The notes beneath the pieces are model-generated. The model worked only from the letters and a program-made list of their open reading frames with translations, ran no database searches and was not told where the DNA came from. DNA of 64,000 nucleotides from Clostridium sp031626875. GTDB taxonomy: Bacteria; Bacillota; Clostridia; Clostridiales; Clostridiaceae. How positions within the stretch are numbered: the stretch's first letter is position 1; every line of letters begins with the position of its first letter. The stretch covers positions 1-64,000 of the forward strand of contig NZ_JANDMF010000010.1 in the NCBI RefSeq assembly GCF_031626875.1, read 5' to 3'. Made by a program: the position numbers and the translations under genes. Below are positions 17,054-25,873 of this stretch, in pieces.

Positions 17054-19102
17054 TTATAAAAATTCTAATTCACTAAATGCCTTTATAAATTCTTTTACCC
17101 CATAATTCTCAAATTCAACTTCAATCATCATATCATCTTCTTTTAATACTTTCCCATCTCCATATTTCTTATGTCTTACCTGCTTTTCTGGTGCTTCATT
17201 TACTGGCAGTTCTTCTGATACTTCTTCTATTTTTTCATTTTTTGCTTGTTGAATCTGTTTTTTAAGTTCTTGCAAATTTACATTTTCATTTTTATTTGTA
17301 TCTTCCTCAATTAATTTATCTGGTATTACAGTGATATATCTACTTGCCCCTGGAATTGTTCCATAAGTATCTGGATTTGTATAATAAGAAAGTTCTAGGT
17401 AATCTTTTGCTCTAGTAATCCCAACAAAAAATAATCTTCGTTCTTCATCCTCATCTTTATCCTTAGTATTTAGTGGTATTAATCCATAATTAACTCCTGT
17501 AATAAAGACATAAGAAAATTCTAATCCTTTTGAAGCATGTAAAGTCATAAGTCTAACAGAATCTATATCACTTTTTATATCTTTCTTCAAAAAATTTATT
17601 CCATACAATGCAGAAGAATTTATAAAATCTCTAAGACCATTTAAAAATATCATTTTCTTTTCCTTAATATATTCCATAATAATATCTAATAAATTACAAA
17701 TAAATTTCTTATCTTCTTTATATGTAGAAGATGTTGGTCTTATATATTTATCAAATTCAAAATAATTATAAATCTCATCTGATTTTGTAATATTAGAACA
17801 TTTACTCATAAACTCATTCATTTTTTCAAGTAAGTTAGGTATAAATAAATTTGGTTCTTTTAATATTTTTCTTGCTTCTTCTTCCTTTATTCTTTCTCCA
17901 TAATCCTTATTACTAAGAACATAAATTCCTGATGTGAAATCTTTAGGATTTAAAGAAAATCTTAATAATTTGATTACCCAATTTAGCACTGGAATATCCC
18001 CTATGGTTTTTCTTAGAGAAACTTCATATGGAATATGATTTTTCAAAAATACATCTTCTAAAACTCTAGACTGATCTTGTAATCTATAAAAGATAGCAAT
18101 TTCATTATAGTCAACACCCAATTCATGTATTTCTTTAATTTTATCTGCTATATATGAAGCTTCATTAAATGCATTATAATGACTTTTTACTGTAATTTTA
18201 TTTCCTAACTCACGCATTCCTTCAAGGCTTTCTCCTCCCTCCCAAAAATATTTTGCCACTTCTAAAATTGAACTACTAGAACGATAATTAATTGGGAGAG
18301 ATAATTCCTTTGCTCCATATTTATTCCTTAATATATAAAACACATTAAATGCACTTCCACGCCAACTGTAAATAACTTGATTTGGATCACCTACTGCAAA
18401 TAATTTAGTATCATTACTTTTTAATTTATCCATAAAATCAAGCTGCAATTTATCGCTATCTTGAATCTCATCAATAATAATCCATTTTGCTCCTATATTG
18501 TAATCCTCTAATAAATAATTTGCATTTTTCAAAAGATCTGAAAAAGTCATCTTATTTTGTTTAATCTTTTCTTCTTTTAATACCTGAACAAGCTTAAAAA
18601 TATCATCATTATACCTTGAGACTTTTTCTTCTTCTTTATCAATTGACATAGCTTGTTCTAACCTTTTCTTTAATCTATTTTTATATTTAATAGTGAGTTT
18701 TTTTTCTTCTATGCTTTCCATAGCCATATTTATCTCTTCTTCTGGATTTATAACTATAAAATCCTTTGTATATCCCATTTCTTCTATATATAATTTGTTT
18801 TTCAGCAAATGAAGAGCTACACTATGAAATGTTCCAAAACTTTCTAAATCATCCCAATTTACACTCTTATCAGAAGATATTAATCTTTCCTTAATTTCAT
18901 TGGCAGCTTTATTTGTAAATGTTAAAACAATCATATCATTATAATTAATATTTTTTTCATAATGAAGATAGAGTATCTTTGAGATTAAAACTGTTGTTTT
19001 TCCACTTCCAACATTTGCATTTATCACACATGTATCACTTTCATCTAAAACTGCTTCTTTTTGATATTGATTTAATCTCTCTAATTCTTTTTTATAATGC
19101 AT
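17054..19102 (-). CDS. UvrD/Rep-family (superfamily 1) DNA helicase
   Basis: A 682-residue 3'-5' helicase. Motifs in order: I (NANVGSGKTTVLISKI, about 28-43), Ia (VLTFTNKAANEIKER), II (WIIIDEIQDSD), III (VGDPNQVIYSWRGSAFNVF), IV (LPINYRSSSSI), V (LMTLHASKGLEFSYVFITGV) and VI (RRLFFVGITRAKDYLELSY). The last 60 residues (VRHKKYGDGKVLKEDDMMIE) are the Tudor-like tail found in PcrA/UvrD. It is shorter than PcrA (about 730-740). The stop of the upstream helicase overlaps its AGGAGG, so the two are co-transcribed and probably translationally coupled. A DNA repair or recombination role is likely. Confidence 0.9.
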   Translation of the reverse strand: MHYKKELERLNQYQKEAVLDESDTCVINANVGSGKTTVLISKILYLHYEKNINYNDMIVLTFTNKAANEIKERLISSDKSVNWDDLESFGTFHSVALHLLKNKLYIEEMGYTKDFIVINPEEEINMAMESIEEKKLTIKYKNRLKKRLEQAMSIDKEEEKVSRYNDDIFKLVQVLKEEKIKQNKMTFSDLLKNANYLLEDYNIGAKWIIIDEIQDSDKLQLDFMDKLKSNDTKLFAVGDPNQVIYSWRGSAFNVFYILRNKYGAKELSLPINYRSSSSILEVAKYFWEGGESLEGMRELGNKITVKSHYNAFNEASYIADKIKEIHELGVDYNEIAIFYRLQDQSRVLEDVFLKNHIPYEVSLRKTIGDIPVLNWVIKLLRFSLNPKDFTSGIYVLSNKDYGERIKEEEARKILKEPNLFIPNLLEKMNEFMSKCSNITKSDEIYNYFEFDKYIRPTSSTYKEDKKFICNLLDIIMEYIKEKKMIFLNGLRDFINSSALYGINFLKKDIKSDIDSVRLMTLHASKGLEFSYVFITGVNYGLIPLNTKDKDEDEERRLFFVGITRAKDYLELSYYTNPDTYGTIPGASRYITVIPDKLIEEDTNKNENVNLQELKKQIQQAKNEKIEEVSEELPVNEAPEKQVRHKKYGDGKVLKEDDMMIEVEFENYGVKEFIKAFSELEFL

Positions 19103-19111
19103 TATATCCTC

Positions 19112-21772
19112 CTATTCCAAAAGATTTTCATATCTTCTTTGCAATTTACTTTTTACATCTCTTCTATCTTCTTCAGCTTCAACTCTTACTCTTATCTCTA
19201 TTCTTACTGGAGCATCTGTATAAAAAGAAAAAATATTTATTAAGCTTTTTTTATTACTTTCTTCCATTACCCATTCTTTATAAAAAGTGCTATTCAGCAC
19301 TAAAGTTAGAATATTACCAGCTATCTCTATTTTAGGAATAGTGCTTAAAAATGTTGCAAATGTATCTCTATTTTCTAATAAGTATTCACAAAATTCTTTC
19401 CATCTAACTTCTAATTCACTAAATTGAAATTGTTTTTTAATAAAGGTTGAAGGAGCATATTCCACTAGTTTAATATCTTTAGGTGGTTCTATTTCTTCTA
19501 ATAGATTCTTTAATCCCCATAAAACCATATTCTTATCTAATTTATAATCTCCAATACATGCTACACAACCATTTTCACATGTACATCCATTGACCATCTT
19601 AATTGCATTTTCTATAATCTGTCCAATTAAATCAAATGACTTTTCTGCATAACCTAAACCACCTATATACTTATCATAGATAAACATAGACACAGAATCA
19701 CCAAATACTTCTTCAATTCCTACTGCATCATTAGACATAGTAACCCCTATATCCTCTTCTTCTGTCATAGTAACCATTCTAGTAGCAGTTTTAATTGCAT
19801 AGCATAGCCCTTCAAAGTGATTGTTTCTTATTAATTTTCCATTCTCACTTTCTTTTAAAAGTCTTCTATAAGTTTTAACAACATTATGAGGAATACTTAT
19901 CCAAATACTTTCTGTATCATAATCTTTAGATAAAGGTCTTTCTAACTGTTGAAAGCCTAAATTTTGATGATTATGAAATTGCAATTTTTTAAACATATAA
20001 ACAATTTCATCCACATTTACATCACCAAATTCAACTTTTATTCTTTTATAATCAAGTTCCTTACTTCCTTGAATTATTCTAATATTCGTATTACTTCCTG
20101 GCATTGTATAATAGTTTCCTGTAAAAGGGATTGCAAATGCAGTTTTACTTTCCAAATCAAGATTTATAACCTGATACTGAAAACCATCATGCATATAAAT
20201 TGCTCCATTATGAATCTCACGAAAAGCTTGCATTTCATCCATTTCTGTAATCTCTTTATTATTTTCCTTATTAATCAGTTTGTATCTAGATTTATCTATA
20301 TTTCTTAAACTAAAATCTCCTGCTGGAAAGGAATTTCCACACCATGTAAATTTACCACTTTGACTGTTTAACTCCTTTGCTTTAATTAAAACAGGAATAG
20401 TTTCTCCTAAGTCTGGAAAAAGAGAAGTATCATCTAATGTCAACGGTATTTCAGCTGCTGCAGCACGTATATGTGCAAGTTGTATTAAAAGATTATTTTT
20501 ATCTATTACTGCATTCTCACTGCCATTTTCAAAAAGCCAATCTGGGTTAATTGCTATATACTGATCAAAAGGCAAACTGTCTAAAATCAAATAATTGCTA
20601 CATCCATTTCCACTTCTACCTGCTCTTCCTGTTTGCTGCCAGAAAGAAGCCCTAGTTCCTGGATATCCAACTAATACTGTTGTATCTATTTTTCCAATAT
20701 CTATTCCAAGTTCTAAAGCATTTGTTGATACTAATCCACATAAGGCTCCTGTAATCATTTTATTTTCAATTTCTTTACGTTCAACTGGGGTATAACCTCC
20801 CCTATACCCAGATATTTTATCTCCTAAAGACTCTCTCAAATAGTTTTCCGTTTCCAATTTATCTCTAGCTTCTTTTAACACTACTTCAACATTTCTTCGT
20901 GATTTTGCAAAAGCAATAAAGTTAACATCATTTTCTACTAACTTAGGTAATAAATCTGCTGCAACAGCTGTTGTATGTACTTGCCCATAATATTTTTTAT
21001 CCTTTCCCATAATCTTTGGAGGCTGGATAAGATTATATTTTCTTTTGGATGCAGGTGAACCATCTTTATCCACTTTAATAAATTTCTGTCCACAGATTTC
21101 TTCTGCTAATTCAACGGGATTTGCTATAGTTGCTGAACTGCATAAATATTGTGGTGAAGAATTATAATATTTGCATATTCTTTTTACTCTTCTAAATACA
21201 TTTGCAAGATGTGAACCAAATGCTCCTCTATAAGTATGTAATTCATCAATTACTATATATTTTAAATTAGAAAATATAAAATCAAATCCAAACTTGCTAT
21301 GGTTAGGTAAAAATGCAGAGTTTATCATTTCTGGATTTGTTAAAATAATATTTGCACTTTTTCTAATTCTACTTCTTTCATTTACAGGTGTATCTCCATC
21401 ATATACTCCTGCTGAAATTCTATTTTCTCCGAAATATTCTAGATAAGGCTGTATAGCACGGTATTGATCACTTGCCAGTGCTTTTGTAGGATATATAAAA
21501 ATTGCTCTTGCCAGTGGATTTGATAAAATTTCATTAAGAACTGGTAGTAAAAAACCCAGAGTTTTTCCACTGGCTGTAGAGGTTGTTATAACAATATTAT
21601 TATTTTCTACTGCTTTCTCAAACATCTCTGCTTGATGAGAATATAATTTTGTAATTCCTTTTTGAAAAAGATATCCACATAATTCCTTAGATAATTTGTT
21701 TGGAAAATTTGAATACTTTCCTTCTCTCTTTGGTATTGTTTTTTTATATATAATTAAATGATTTAGATTCAT
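19112..21772 (-). CDS. DEAD/DEAH-box helicase with C-terminal MZB (DUF1998) domain, MrfA/YprA-like
   Basis: An 886-residue superfamily-2 helicase. Motif I is TTSTASGKTLGFLLP (about 61-75), motif II IDELHTYRGAFGSH, motif III CSSATIANP, motif V VSTNALELGIDIG and motif VI QQTGRAGRSG. Near the C-terminus CTCENGCVACIGDYKLDKN gives the four cysteines of the MZB/DUF1998 zinc or Fe-S domain. This matches Bacillus YprA (MrfA), which acts with the exonuclease YprB (MrfB) in repair of mitomycin damage. No YprB-like exonuclease is present; a UvrD-like helicase follows instead. TAGGAGA precedes the ATG. Confidence 0.9.
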   Translation of the reverse strand: MNLNHLIIYKKTIPKREGKYSNFPNKLSKELCGYLFQKGITKLYSHQAEMFEKAVENNNIVITTSTASGKTLGFLLPVLNEILSNPLARAIFIYPTKALASDQYRAIQPYLEYFGENRISAGVYDGDTPVNERSRIRKSANIILTNPEMINSAFLPNHSKFGFDFIFSNLKYIVIDELHTYRGAFGSHLANVFRRVKRICKYYNSSPQYLCSSATIANPVELAEEICGQKFIKVDKDGSPASKRKYNLIQPPKIMGKDKKYYGQVHTTAVAADLLPKLVENDVNFIAFAKSRRNVEVVLKEARDKLETENYLRESLGDKISGYRGGYTPVERKEIENKMITGALCGLVSTNALELGIDIGKIDTTVLVGYPGTRASFWQQTGRAGRSGNGCSNYLILDSLPFDQYIAINPDWLFENGSENAVIDKNNLLIQLAHIRAAAAEIPLTLDDTSLFPDLGETIPVLIKAKELNSQSGKFTWCGNSFPAGDFSLRNIDKSRYKLINKENNKEITEMDEMQAFREIHNGAIYMHDGFQYQVINLDLESKTAFAIPFTGNYYTMPGSNTNIRIIQGSKELDYKRIKVEFGDVNVDEIVYMFKKLQFHNHQNLGFQQLERPLSKDYDTESIWISIPHNVVKTYRRLLKESENGKLIRNNHFEGLCYAIKTATRMVTMTEEEDIGVTMSNDAVGIEEVFGDSVSMFIYDKYIGGLGYAEKSFDLIGQIIENAIKMVNGCTCENGCVACIGDYKLDKNMVLWGLKNLLEEIEPPKDIKLVEYAPSTFIKKQFQFSELEVRWKEFCEYLLENRDTFATFLSTIPKIEIAGNILTLVLNSTFYKEWVMEESNKKSLINIFSFYTDAPVRIEIRVRVEAEEDRRDVKSKLQRRYENLLE

Positions 21773-22060
21773 CAGTATTTCTCCTATTCTGCTAAATTAC
21801 TTTTAATTATATATCAAATTTGAAACAAATTTACTATTATAGCCACAATATATATTAAATTTCTTTATAGTAATGTGTATTCAAAAAGTGTTGGTGATGG
21901 TTAGAAAATATTAAAGTGGTAGTTGATCATAGAATAAACTATTTCAGAAGAAATTTAAACCAATTGATATGTTGTTTTTATGAACTAGAGAAACAAATCT
22001 ATATGTAGTTGTTCTGCCTAAATGCTTTGAAATTTTCCATATATCCTGTATTATCTAATA

Positions 22061-22102
22061 AAGCCACCAAAACTTTACTATTAAAATTTAGGTAGCTTTA
22101 TA
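22061..22102 (-). terminator. hairpin downstream of the orphan promoter
   Basis: TAAAGCCACC pairs with GGTAGCTTTA with one mismatch over a 22-base loop. It may terminate transcripts that read through from the MFS gene. Confidence 0.4.
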
Positions 22103-22150
22103 CTTTTCTTTTGTTTGAGTATAATTAAATAACTTTTCTTTTCAAAATTA

Positions 22151-22181
22151 AGCTTATCACTTTGAGTTAACTCCAAGCCAA
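22151..22181 (-). promoter_or_regulatory. orphan MerR-type promoter/operator
   Basis: On the minus strand TTGGCT and TAAGCT are 19 bases apart with the palindrome TTGGAGTTAACTCAAAG between them. The long spacer with an internal palindrome is the hallmark of MerR-activated promoters, and it is nearly the same as the promoter at 24294-24324. It points leftward into a stretch without an intact gene. Confidence 0.6.
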
Positions 22182-22216
22182 GTAACACTTACAAATTTTT
22201 TACCTATGATTAAATT

Positions 22217-23713
22217 CTATAACTCTTCTAAAATAGAATTATTTAAAAATTTTCTTTTTTGTATTTTTAATTGTATTACAATATTAAAAAGTAAAGCTAG
22301 TACTAATAGCACTAGTGCAATTAATACTATATTATGTAACCCACCATACATAACCTGTTTCATAAGTGGTAATAAATTTTTAGGCAAATCCCCTGCACTT
22401 TGAGAATCGCTTAATTTATTTAACATATCAATAGAAATTATTCCATTAGATTCAGATACACCTTTAATCAAGGCATGATTTAGAATTACCCCATATATTG
22501 ATGACATAAATGTTTGACTCAAAATACGTAAAAGGTATGCAAATGATGTTGCAATTGGAATATCTCTTTTTTCTGCATCTTCTTGTACACTAATTTGTAA
22601 AACATTAAAACTTAATCCTAGACCAAAACCTTGAAATGCTCCTGCTACTAATAGAAACCATAATGGCACACTCATTCCAGATAACACCATAATACCAAAG
22701 GCAATTATAAAAGATAAAGTTCCAAAGGCTATCATACGGTATTTACCAACTTGTGCTTGCATAGATGATCCAACCACTGAACCAACAAAATTTGTAATAG
22801 AGCCTGGAATCTGAGTTGCTCCTCCAATTAATGCACTTACACCCATTAATCCTTGTGCCCACATTGGTATGTAGATATTAAAAGCAACAAAAGCTCCCCA
22901 TAAAATAGAAAATAGTATAAAATCAATCACTAGTGGTTTATTTTTAAAAAGTCTATTAGGAATTATAGGATCAATAGCCTTTTCTTCGACTTTAAATAAT
23001 ACACCTAATAAAATTAAACCAAAAATAATTAATATGCTAACTAAACTTAATGAACCTGTCTCTATCATTTGAATTCCTGTTAAAAGTGTTACTAAACTGA
23101 TTACCATTATGCCAGCACCTAAATAATCAACTTTTTCACCTGAAGAAATTCTTTTAGGTTCTTTAAAGAAAATTTGAACACTTACTATTGAAATTAATGC
23201 AATTGGAATATTAATATAGAATACCCAATGCCAACTAAACGTGTCTACTATCCAACCACCAATTAGTGGTCCAATAATTGAAGCTGCACTAAAGCTTGCT
23301 GTAGCATACCCAATAACCTTTGCCCTCTTCTTTAAATCAGTATATAAGTCTGCATAAATAATAAATGGAATAGTATTCATTCCACCTGCACCTATTCCCA
23401 TAACAGCTCTTGCAATCAAGAAAATGATAATATTGCTTGATAATGCTTGAAATACCGAACCAGTTGCAAATAATAATGTAGCTATCTGATAAGTTCTTCT
23501 GTTACCGATACGTTCTCCTAATTTACTCCAGAGTGGAGTTACTACCGCCATTCCTAATAAAAAAACAGCTACTATCCATCCCATGTATTGAAGTGCATGT
23601 AAATCACTTATGATTGCTGGTAAAGCAGTGTTAACAATTGTCCCATCTAACCCTGCCATTGCATTTGATAATAACAGTGCTAGTGTTACAATCAAAGTTC
23701 CTTTCTTACTCAT
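22217..23713 (-). CDS. MFS drug-export protein, DHA2 (EmrB/QacA) type, 14 helices
   Basis: A 498-residue integral membrane protein. The first helix carries the DHA2 motif AGLDGTIVNTALPAI (residues 20-34), the loop after helix two carries LGERIGNRRTYQIA (motif A-like), and helix five carries the antiporter motif C region (SAASIIGPLIGGWIVD). Length fits the 14-helix proton-driven multidrug family. AAAAGGAG precedes the ATG. It is followed by an orphan MerR-type promoter and preceded by two MerR regulator genes on the same strand, so induction by reactive aldehydes, electrophiles or drugs is likely. The substrate is unknown. Confidence 0.9.
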   Translation of the reverse strand: MSKKGTLIVTLALLLSNAMAGLDGTIVNTALPAIISDLHALQYMGWIVAVFLLGMAVVTPLWSKLGERIGNRRTYQIATLLFATGSVFQALSSNIIIFLIARAVMGIGAGGMNTIPFIIYADLYTDLKKRAKVIGYATASFSAASIIGPLIGGWIVDTFSWHWVFYINIPIALISIVSVQIFFKEPKRISSGEKVDYLGAGIMVISLVTLLTGIQMIETGSLSLVSILIIFGLILLGVLFKVEEKAIDPIIPNRLFKNKPLVIDFILFSILWGAFVAFNIYIPMWAQGLMGVSALIGGATQIPGSITNFVGSVVGSSMQAQVGKYRMIAFGTLSFIIAFGIMVLSGMSVPLWFLLVAGAFQGFGLGLSFNVLQISVQEDAEKRDIPIATSFAYLLRILSQTFMSSIYGVILNHALIKGVSESNGIISIDMLNKLSDSQSAGDLPKNLLPLMKQVMYGGLHNIVLIALVLLVLALLFNIVIQLKIQKRKFLNNSILEEL

Positions 23714-23745
23714 CTTTTGAAAACTCCTTTTTGAATTTTAATTCC

Positions 23746-23777
23746 AAGCTATATGCTCAATTGAAAACATATAGCTT
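23746..23777. promoter_or_regulatory. perfect hairpin between the MerR and MFS genes
   Basis: AAGCTATATG and CATATAGCTT form a perfect ten-base stem with a twelve-base loop, 33 bases before the MFS start codon. No T run follows on the minus strand, so it is more likely an RNA-processing, attenuation or operator element than a terminator. Confidence 0.4.
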
Positions 23778-23813
23778 GAAAATCTATTTGTTATTCTTTG
23801 GTTATAAATCACC

Positions 23814-24188
23814 TTACAGTAACATTTTTTCCTTTTCAATTATTTTATCTTCATATTTTGAAATTTTAAACTCTAGCCTTTCAAGAGTTTTTTTCATATC
23901 CTCTATTCTTGTTTCAAGTTGTTTATGTTGCTCCTTTAGAAGCTCTTTTCTTGTCTCAATTGTTTCATCACCTTGTTGAAACAATTGTATATACTCAATC
24001 AACACTTCAATTTTAAGCCCTGAATTACGCATACATTTAACAAAATTAACCCAATTACAATCTTCTTCTGTATAATCTCTAATCCCACTTTTATTGCGAT
24101 TAACACTAGGAATTAATCCAATTCGTTCATAATATCGAAGAGTATCTTGAGAAAGATCAAATTTTTTACTTACCTCTGTAATGGTCAT
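23814..24188 (-). CDS. MerR family regulator, AdhR/NmlR-like (copy 1)
   Basis: A 124-residue regulator. The winged helix is MTITEVSKKFDLSQDTLRYY followed by ERIGLIPSVNRNKSGIRDYT. A cysteine sits in VKCMRNSGL, where AdhR/NmlR-type aldehyde and thiol-stress sensors have their conserved cysteine. The rest is the dimerising coiled coil (ETRKELLKEQHKQLETRIED). Its ATG overlaps the stop of a truncated aldo/keto reductase frame, and GGAGGTGA lies inside that frame. The promoter has the MerR-type 19-base spacer. It probably activates itself and the MFS gene downstream. It is paralogous to 24461-24847. Confidence 0.85.
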   Translation of the reverse strand: MTITEVSKKFDLSQDTLRYYERIGLIPSVNRNKSGIRDYTEEDCNWVNFVKCMRNSGLKIEVLIEYIQLFQQGDETIETRKELLKEQHKQLETRIEDMKKTLERLEFKISKYEDKIIEKEKMLL

Positions 24189-24274
24189 ATAACTTCACCT
24201 CCATCAAATCCTTCTCCACCAATACCTATAGCATTTACCTTTATTCCTGTTCTTCCCAAAATTCTATATTCCAT
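24185..24274 (-). pseudogene. N-terminal remnant of an aldo/keto reductase
   Basis: Between the MerR-type promoter and the MerR gene a 29-codon frame starts at the ATG at 24274 with EYRILGRTGIKVNAIGIGG, the classical aldo/keto reductase N-terminus. It then ends in TGA overlapping the MerR start (ATGA). A complete enzyme has about 280-330 residues. A deletion appears to have fused the reductase start to the regulator's own ribosome site, so the regulator now sits under the former target promoter. Confidence 0.7.
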
Positions 24275-24293
24275 AATAAAATCACCCTACTCA

Positions 24294-24324
24294 AGCATAT
24301 CACTTAGAGTTAACTCTAAGTCAA
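24294..24324 (-). promoter_or_regulatory. MerR-type promoter with perfect palindrome
   Basis: TTGACT and TATGCT lie 19 bases apart on the minus strand, with CTTAGAGTTAACTCTAAG filling the spacer as a perfect 18-base palindrome that begins at the end of the -35. AdhR of Bacillus subtilis is known to bind CTTAAAG-N4-CTTTAAG-type repeats in such spacers, which this closely resembles. Confidence 0.75.
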
Positions 24325-24382
24325 GTAACCTTTATAAAAAAACTTGTAAAATGAAAACTTAACTGAAAAACTTTATAAAAAA

Positions 24383-24422
24383 ACTCTTTACACTTTCTAA
24401 TTTAAAAGTAAGTGTAAAGAGT
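24383..24422 (-). terminator. terminator of the second MerR gene
   Basis: ACTCTTTACACTT and AAGTGTAAAGAGT form a perfect 13-base stem followed on the minus strand by a run of seven T. Confidence 0.85.
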
Positions 24423-24460
24423 ACTTCAATTTAAATTTCCATATTTTAAATATCACAATG

Positions 24461-24847
24461 CTAATTATCTGTTCTTTTTAATTCCTTTTCTTTTTTAGTC
24501 ACTATTTCTTCATATACTTTTATCTTGTAGTCTAAACGTTCTAGTGTTTTTTTCATATTTTCCATTTTCTCTATTAACTGTTTACGTTGTTCTACTAACA
24601 ACTCTTTTCTTGCCAAAACAGTTTCATCACCTTTTTGAAAAAGTGTAACATACTCAATTAATATTTCAATTGGAAGACCTGCACTTCTCATGCATTTTAT
24701 AAATTCTACCCATCTACAATCTTCCTCAGTATAGTCTCTAATTCCACTCTTACTACGATTCACTTCTGGAATCAGTCCAACACGTTCATAGTATCTAAGT
24801 GTATCTGCTGAAAGTTTATATTTTTTACTTACTTCTGTAATTGTCAT
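24461..24847 (-). CDS. MerR family regulator, AdhR/NmlR-like (copy 2)
   Basis: A 128-residue paralogue of the upstream-type MerR protein at 23814-24188, matching it through the winged helix (MTITEVSKKYKLSADTLRYY, then ERVGLIPEVNRSKSGIRDYT). It keeps the cysteine in IKCMRSAGL and the coiled coil. It has its own promoter (24870-24900) with a 19-base spacer and its own terminator, so it is a separate unit. GAAGAGGTG precedes the ATG. Target genes are probably the same aldehyde/electrophile-response set, inferred from shared motifs. Confidence 0.85.
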   Translation of the reverse strand: MTITEVSKKYKLSADTLRYYERVGLIPEVNRSKSGIRDYTEEDCRWVEFIKCMRSAGLPIEILIEYVTLFQKGDETVLARKELLVEQRKQLIEKMENMKKTLERLDYKIKVYEEIVTKKEKELKRTDN

Positions 24848-24869
24848 ATGAAATCACCTCTTCCCTGAC

Positions 24870-24900
24870 ATTATAACACTTAGACTCTATTCACAGTCAA
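24870..24900 (-). promoter_or_regulatory. promoter of MerR copy 2
   Basis: TTGACT (24895-24900) and TATAAT (24870-24875) with a 19-base spacer containing AGAGTCTAAGT. The spacer length suggests MerR-type autoregulation, but the palindrome is less perfect than at 24294. Confidence 0.6.
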
Positions 24901-24984
24901 TAATTTATTTCTTTATATTAGATAGCTATGAATAGCATAACTTTTTTCTGTAAATAATAAAAATAAAATAAGGTGGTGATGTTA

Positions 24985-25092
24985 ATGGGCAGTTCCCAAT
25001 ACAATAGAAACAAAAATGATAAGAGTAATGTTGATAAAATGAAAGGTAAAAATAATAATGATAAAGGTAACAATCAAGTAAAATCAGTTTAA
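24985..25092 (+). CDS. small hydrophilic protein (35 residues)
   Basis: A 35-codon gene with ribosome site AAGGTGG eight bases before the ATG and a strong terminator right after. The product begins MGSSQYNRNKNDKSNVDK and is almost all lysine, asparagine, aspartate and serine, with no hydrophobic segment. The composition recalls small acid-soluble or low-complexity spore proteins, but no family motif is visible. The well-placed ribosome site and terminator are the main evidence that it is real. Confidence 0.6.
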   Translation: MGSSQYNRNKNDKSNVDKMKGKNNNDKGNNQVKSV

Positions 25093-25112
25093 TTATCACT
25101 AATACTATTAAA

Positions 25113-25143
25113 CAGAAAAGTAGTCCTATGACTACTTTTTCTG
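25113..25143 (+). terminator. terminator after the small hydrophilic gene
   Basis: AAAAGTAGTC and GACTACTTTT form a perfect ten-base stem, extended by CAG/CTG at the base, with a four-base loop and a T run. Confidence 0.85.
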
Positions 25144-25192
25144 ATATTACAACATTCTAAATTTATATTATTTTCTATATAAAAAATTTTAC

Positions 25193-25873
25193 TTATAACT
25201 CTTTTCTATATTCATTCATTATTTCACACAAAATACCAGATGATGAGACCTTTGGAGAAAAGATAATTGCATTGGCTCCTGCTTGTATGGTTTCATTTAT
25301 AGATTCATCTGTAGGCCCTCCCGTTGCTATTATTGGTATATCCTGAAAATTTTTTCTAATTGTGTTAACTATTTTTGATGTATTCTTACCTCCAGATACA
25401 TTTAAAATTGTTGCTCCAGATTTTATTCTTTTAGCGAAATCCTCATTTTCAGATACAACTGTTACTATAATAGGTATATCTATAGTTGCCCTAAGTTTTT
25501 TAACTACTTCATTGCTTGTTGGTGCATTTACAACAACTCCTATTGCTCCTTTAAATTCTGCATCCATGGCTATATTTATAACTCTTTTCCCTTGAGTTAT
25601 TCCACCTCCTACACCACAAAATACTGGAACATCTGCTGCCATAACAAGAGCCTGTGTTATCAGTGGTTGTGGAGTAAATGGGTATACTGCAATTATGGCA
25701 TCTGCATTACTATTTCTTATTAATGCAACATCAGTACTATATAGTAGAGACTTTATCCTTTTACCAAAAATCTCAATACCTCCACAATTTTTAATGACCT
25801 TAGGCACCTCAACCACATAATTTCTTAATGTACCTTTTATTTGTGGAACAAACTTTTCTTCTTTTTTTATCAT
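25193..25873 (-). CDS. TIM-barrel protein of unknown function
   Basis: A 226-residue protein with alternating strand/helix pattern and phosphate-binding-like glycine loops (FCGVGGGITQGKRVINIAMD; ATILNVSGGKNTSKIV; IIATGGPTDESINETIQAGA). The final loops resemble those of small phosphate-binding (beta/alpha)8 barrels such as NanE, KDPG aldolase or IMP-dehydrogenase-like proteins. Catalytic residues are not recognisable. GAGGGGA precedes the ATG. It stands alone between terminators. Homologues in clostridia are generally annotated only as hydrolase-like or barrel proteins. Confidence 0.65.
   Translation of the reverse strand: MIKKEEKFVPQIKGTLRNYVVEVPKVIKNCGGIEIFGKRIKSLLYSTDVALIRNSNADAIIAVYPFTPQPLITQALVMAADVPVFCGVGGGITQGKRVINIAMDAEFKGAIGVVVNAPTSNEVVKKLRATIDIPIIVTVVSENEDFAKRIKSGATILNVSGGKNTSKIVNTIRKNFQDIPIIATGGPTDESINETIQAGANAIIFSPKVSSSGILCEIMNEYRKEL

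Larger units (their letters stand above)
21773..22216. other. gene-free stretch with hairpin and orphan MerR-type promoter
   Basis: No intact gene is seen in these 444 bases. On the minus strand a MerR-type promoter (22151-22181) is followed by a hairpin (22061-22102). Then comes a short coding-like frame at about 21997-22077, with residues such as VLVALLDNTGYMENFKAFRQ and a stop, but no start codon. This looks like the remnant of a gene once controlled by the MerR regulators. Confidence 0.4.
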
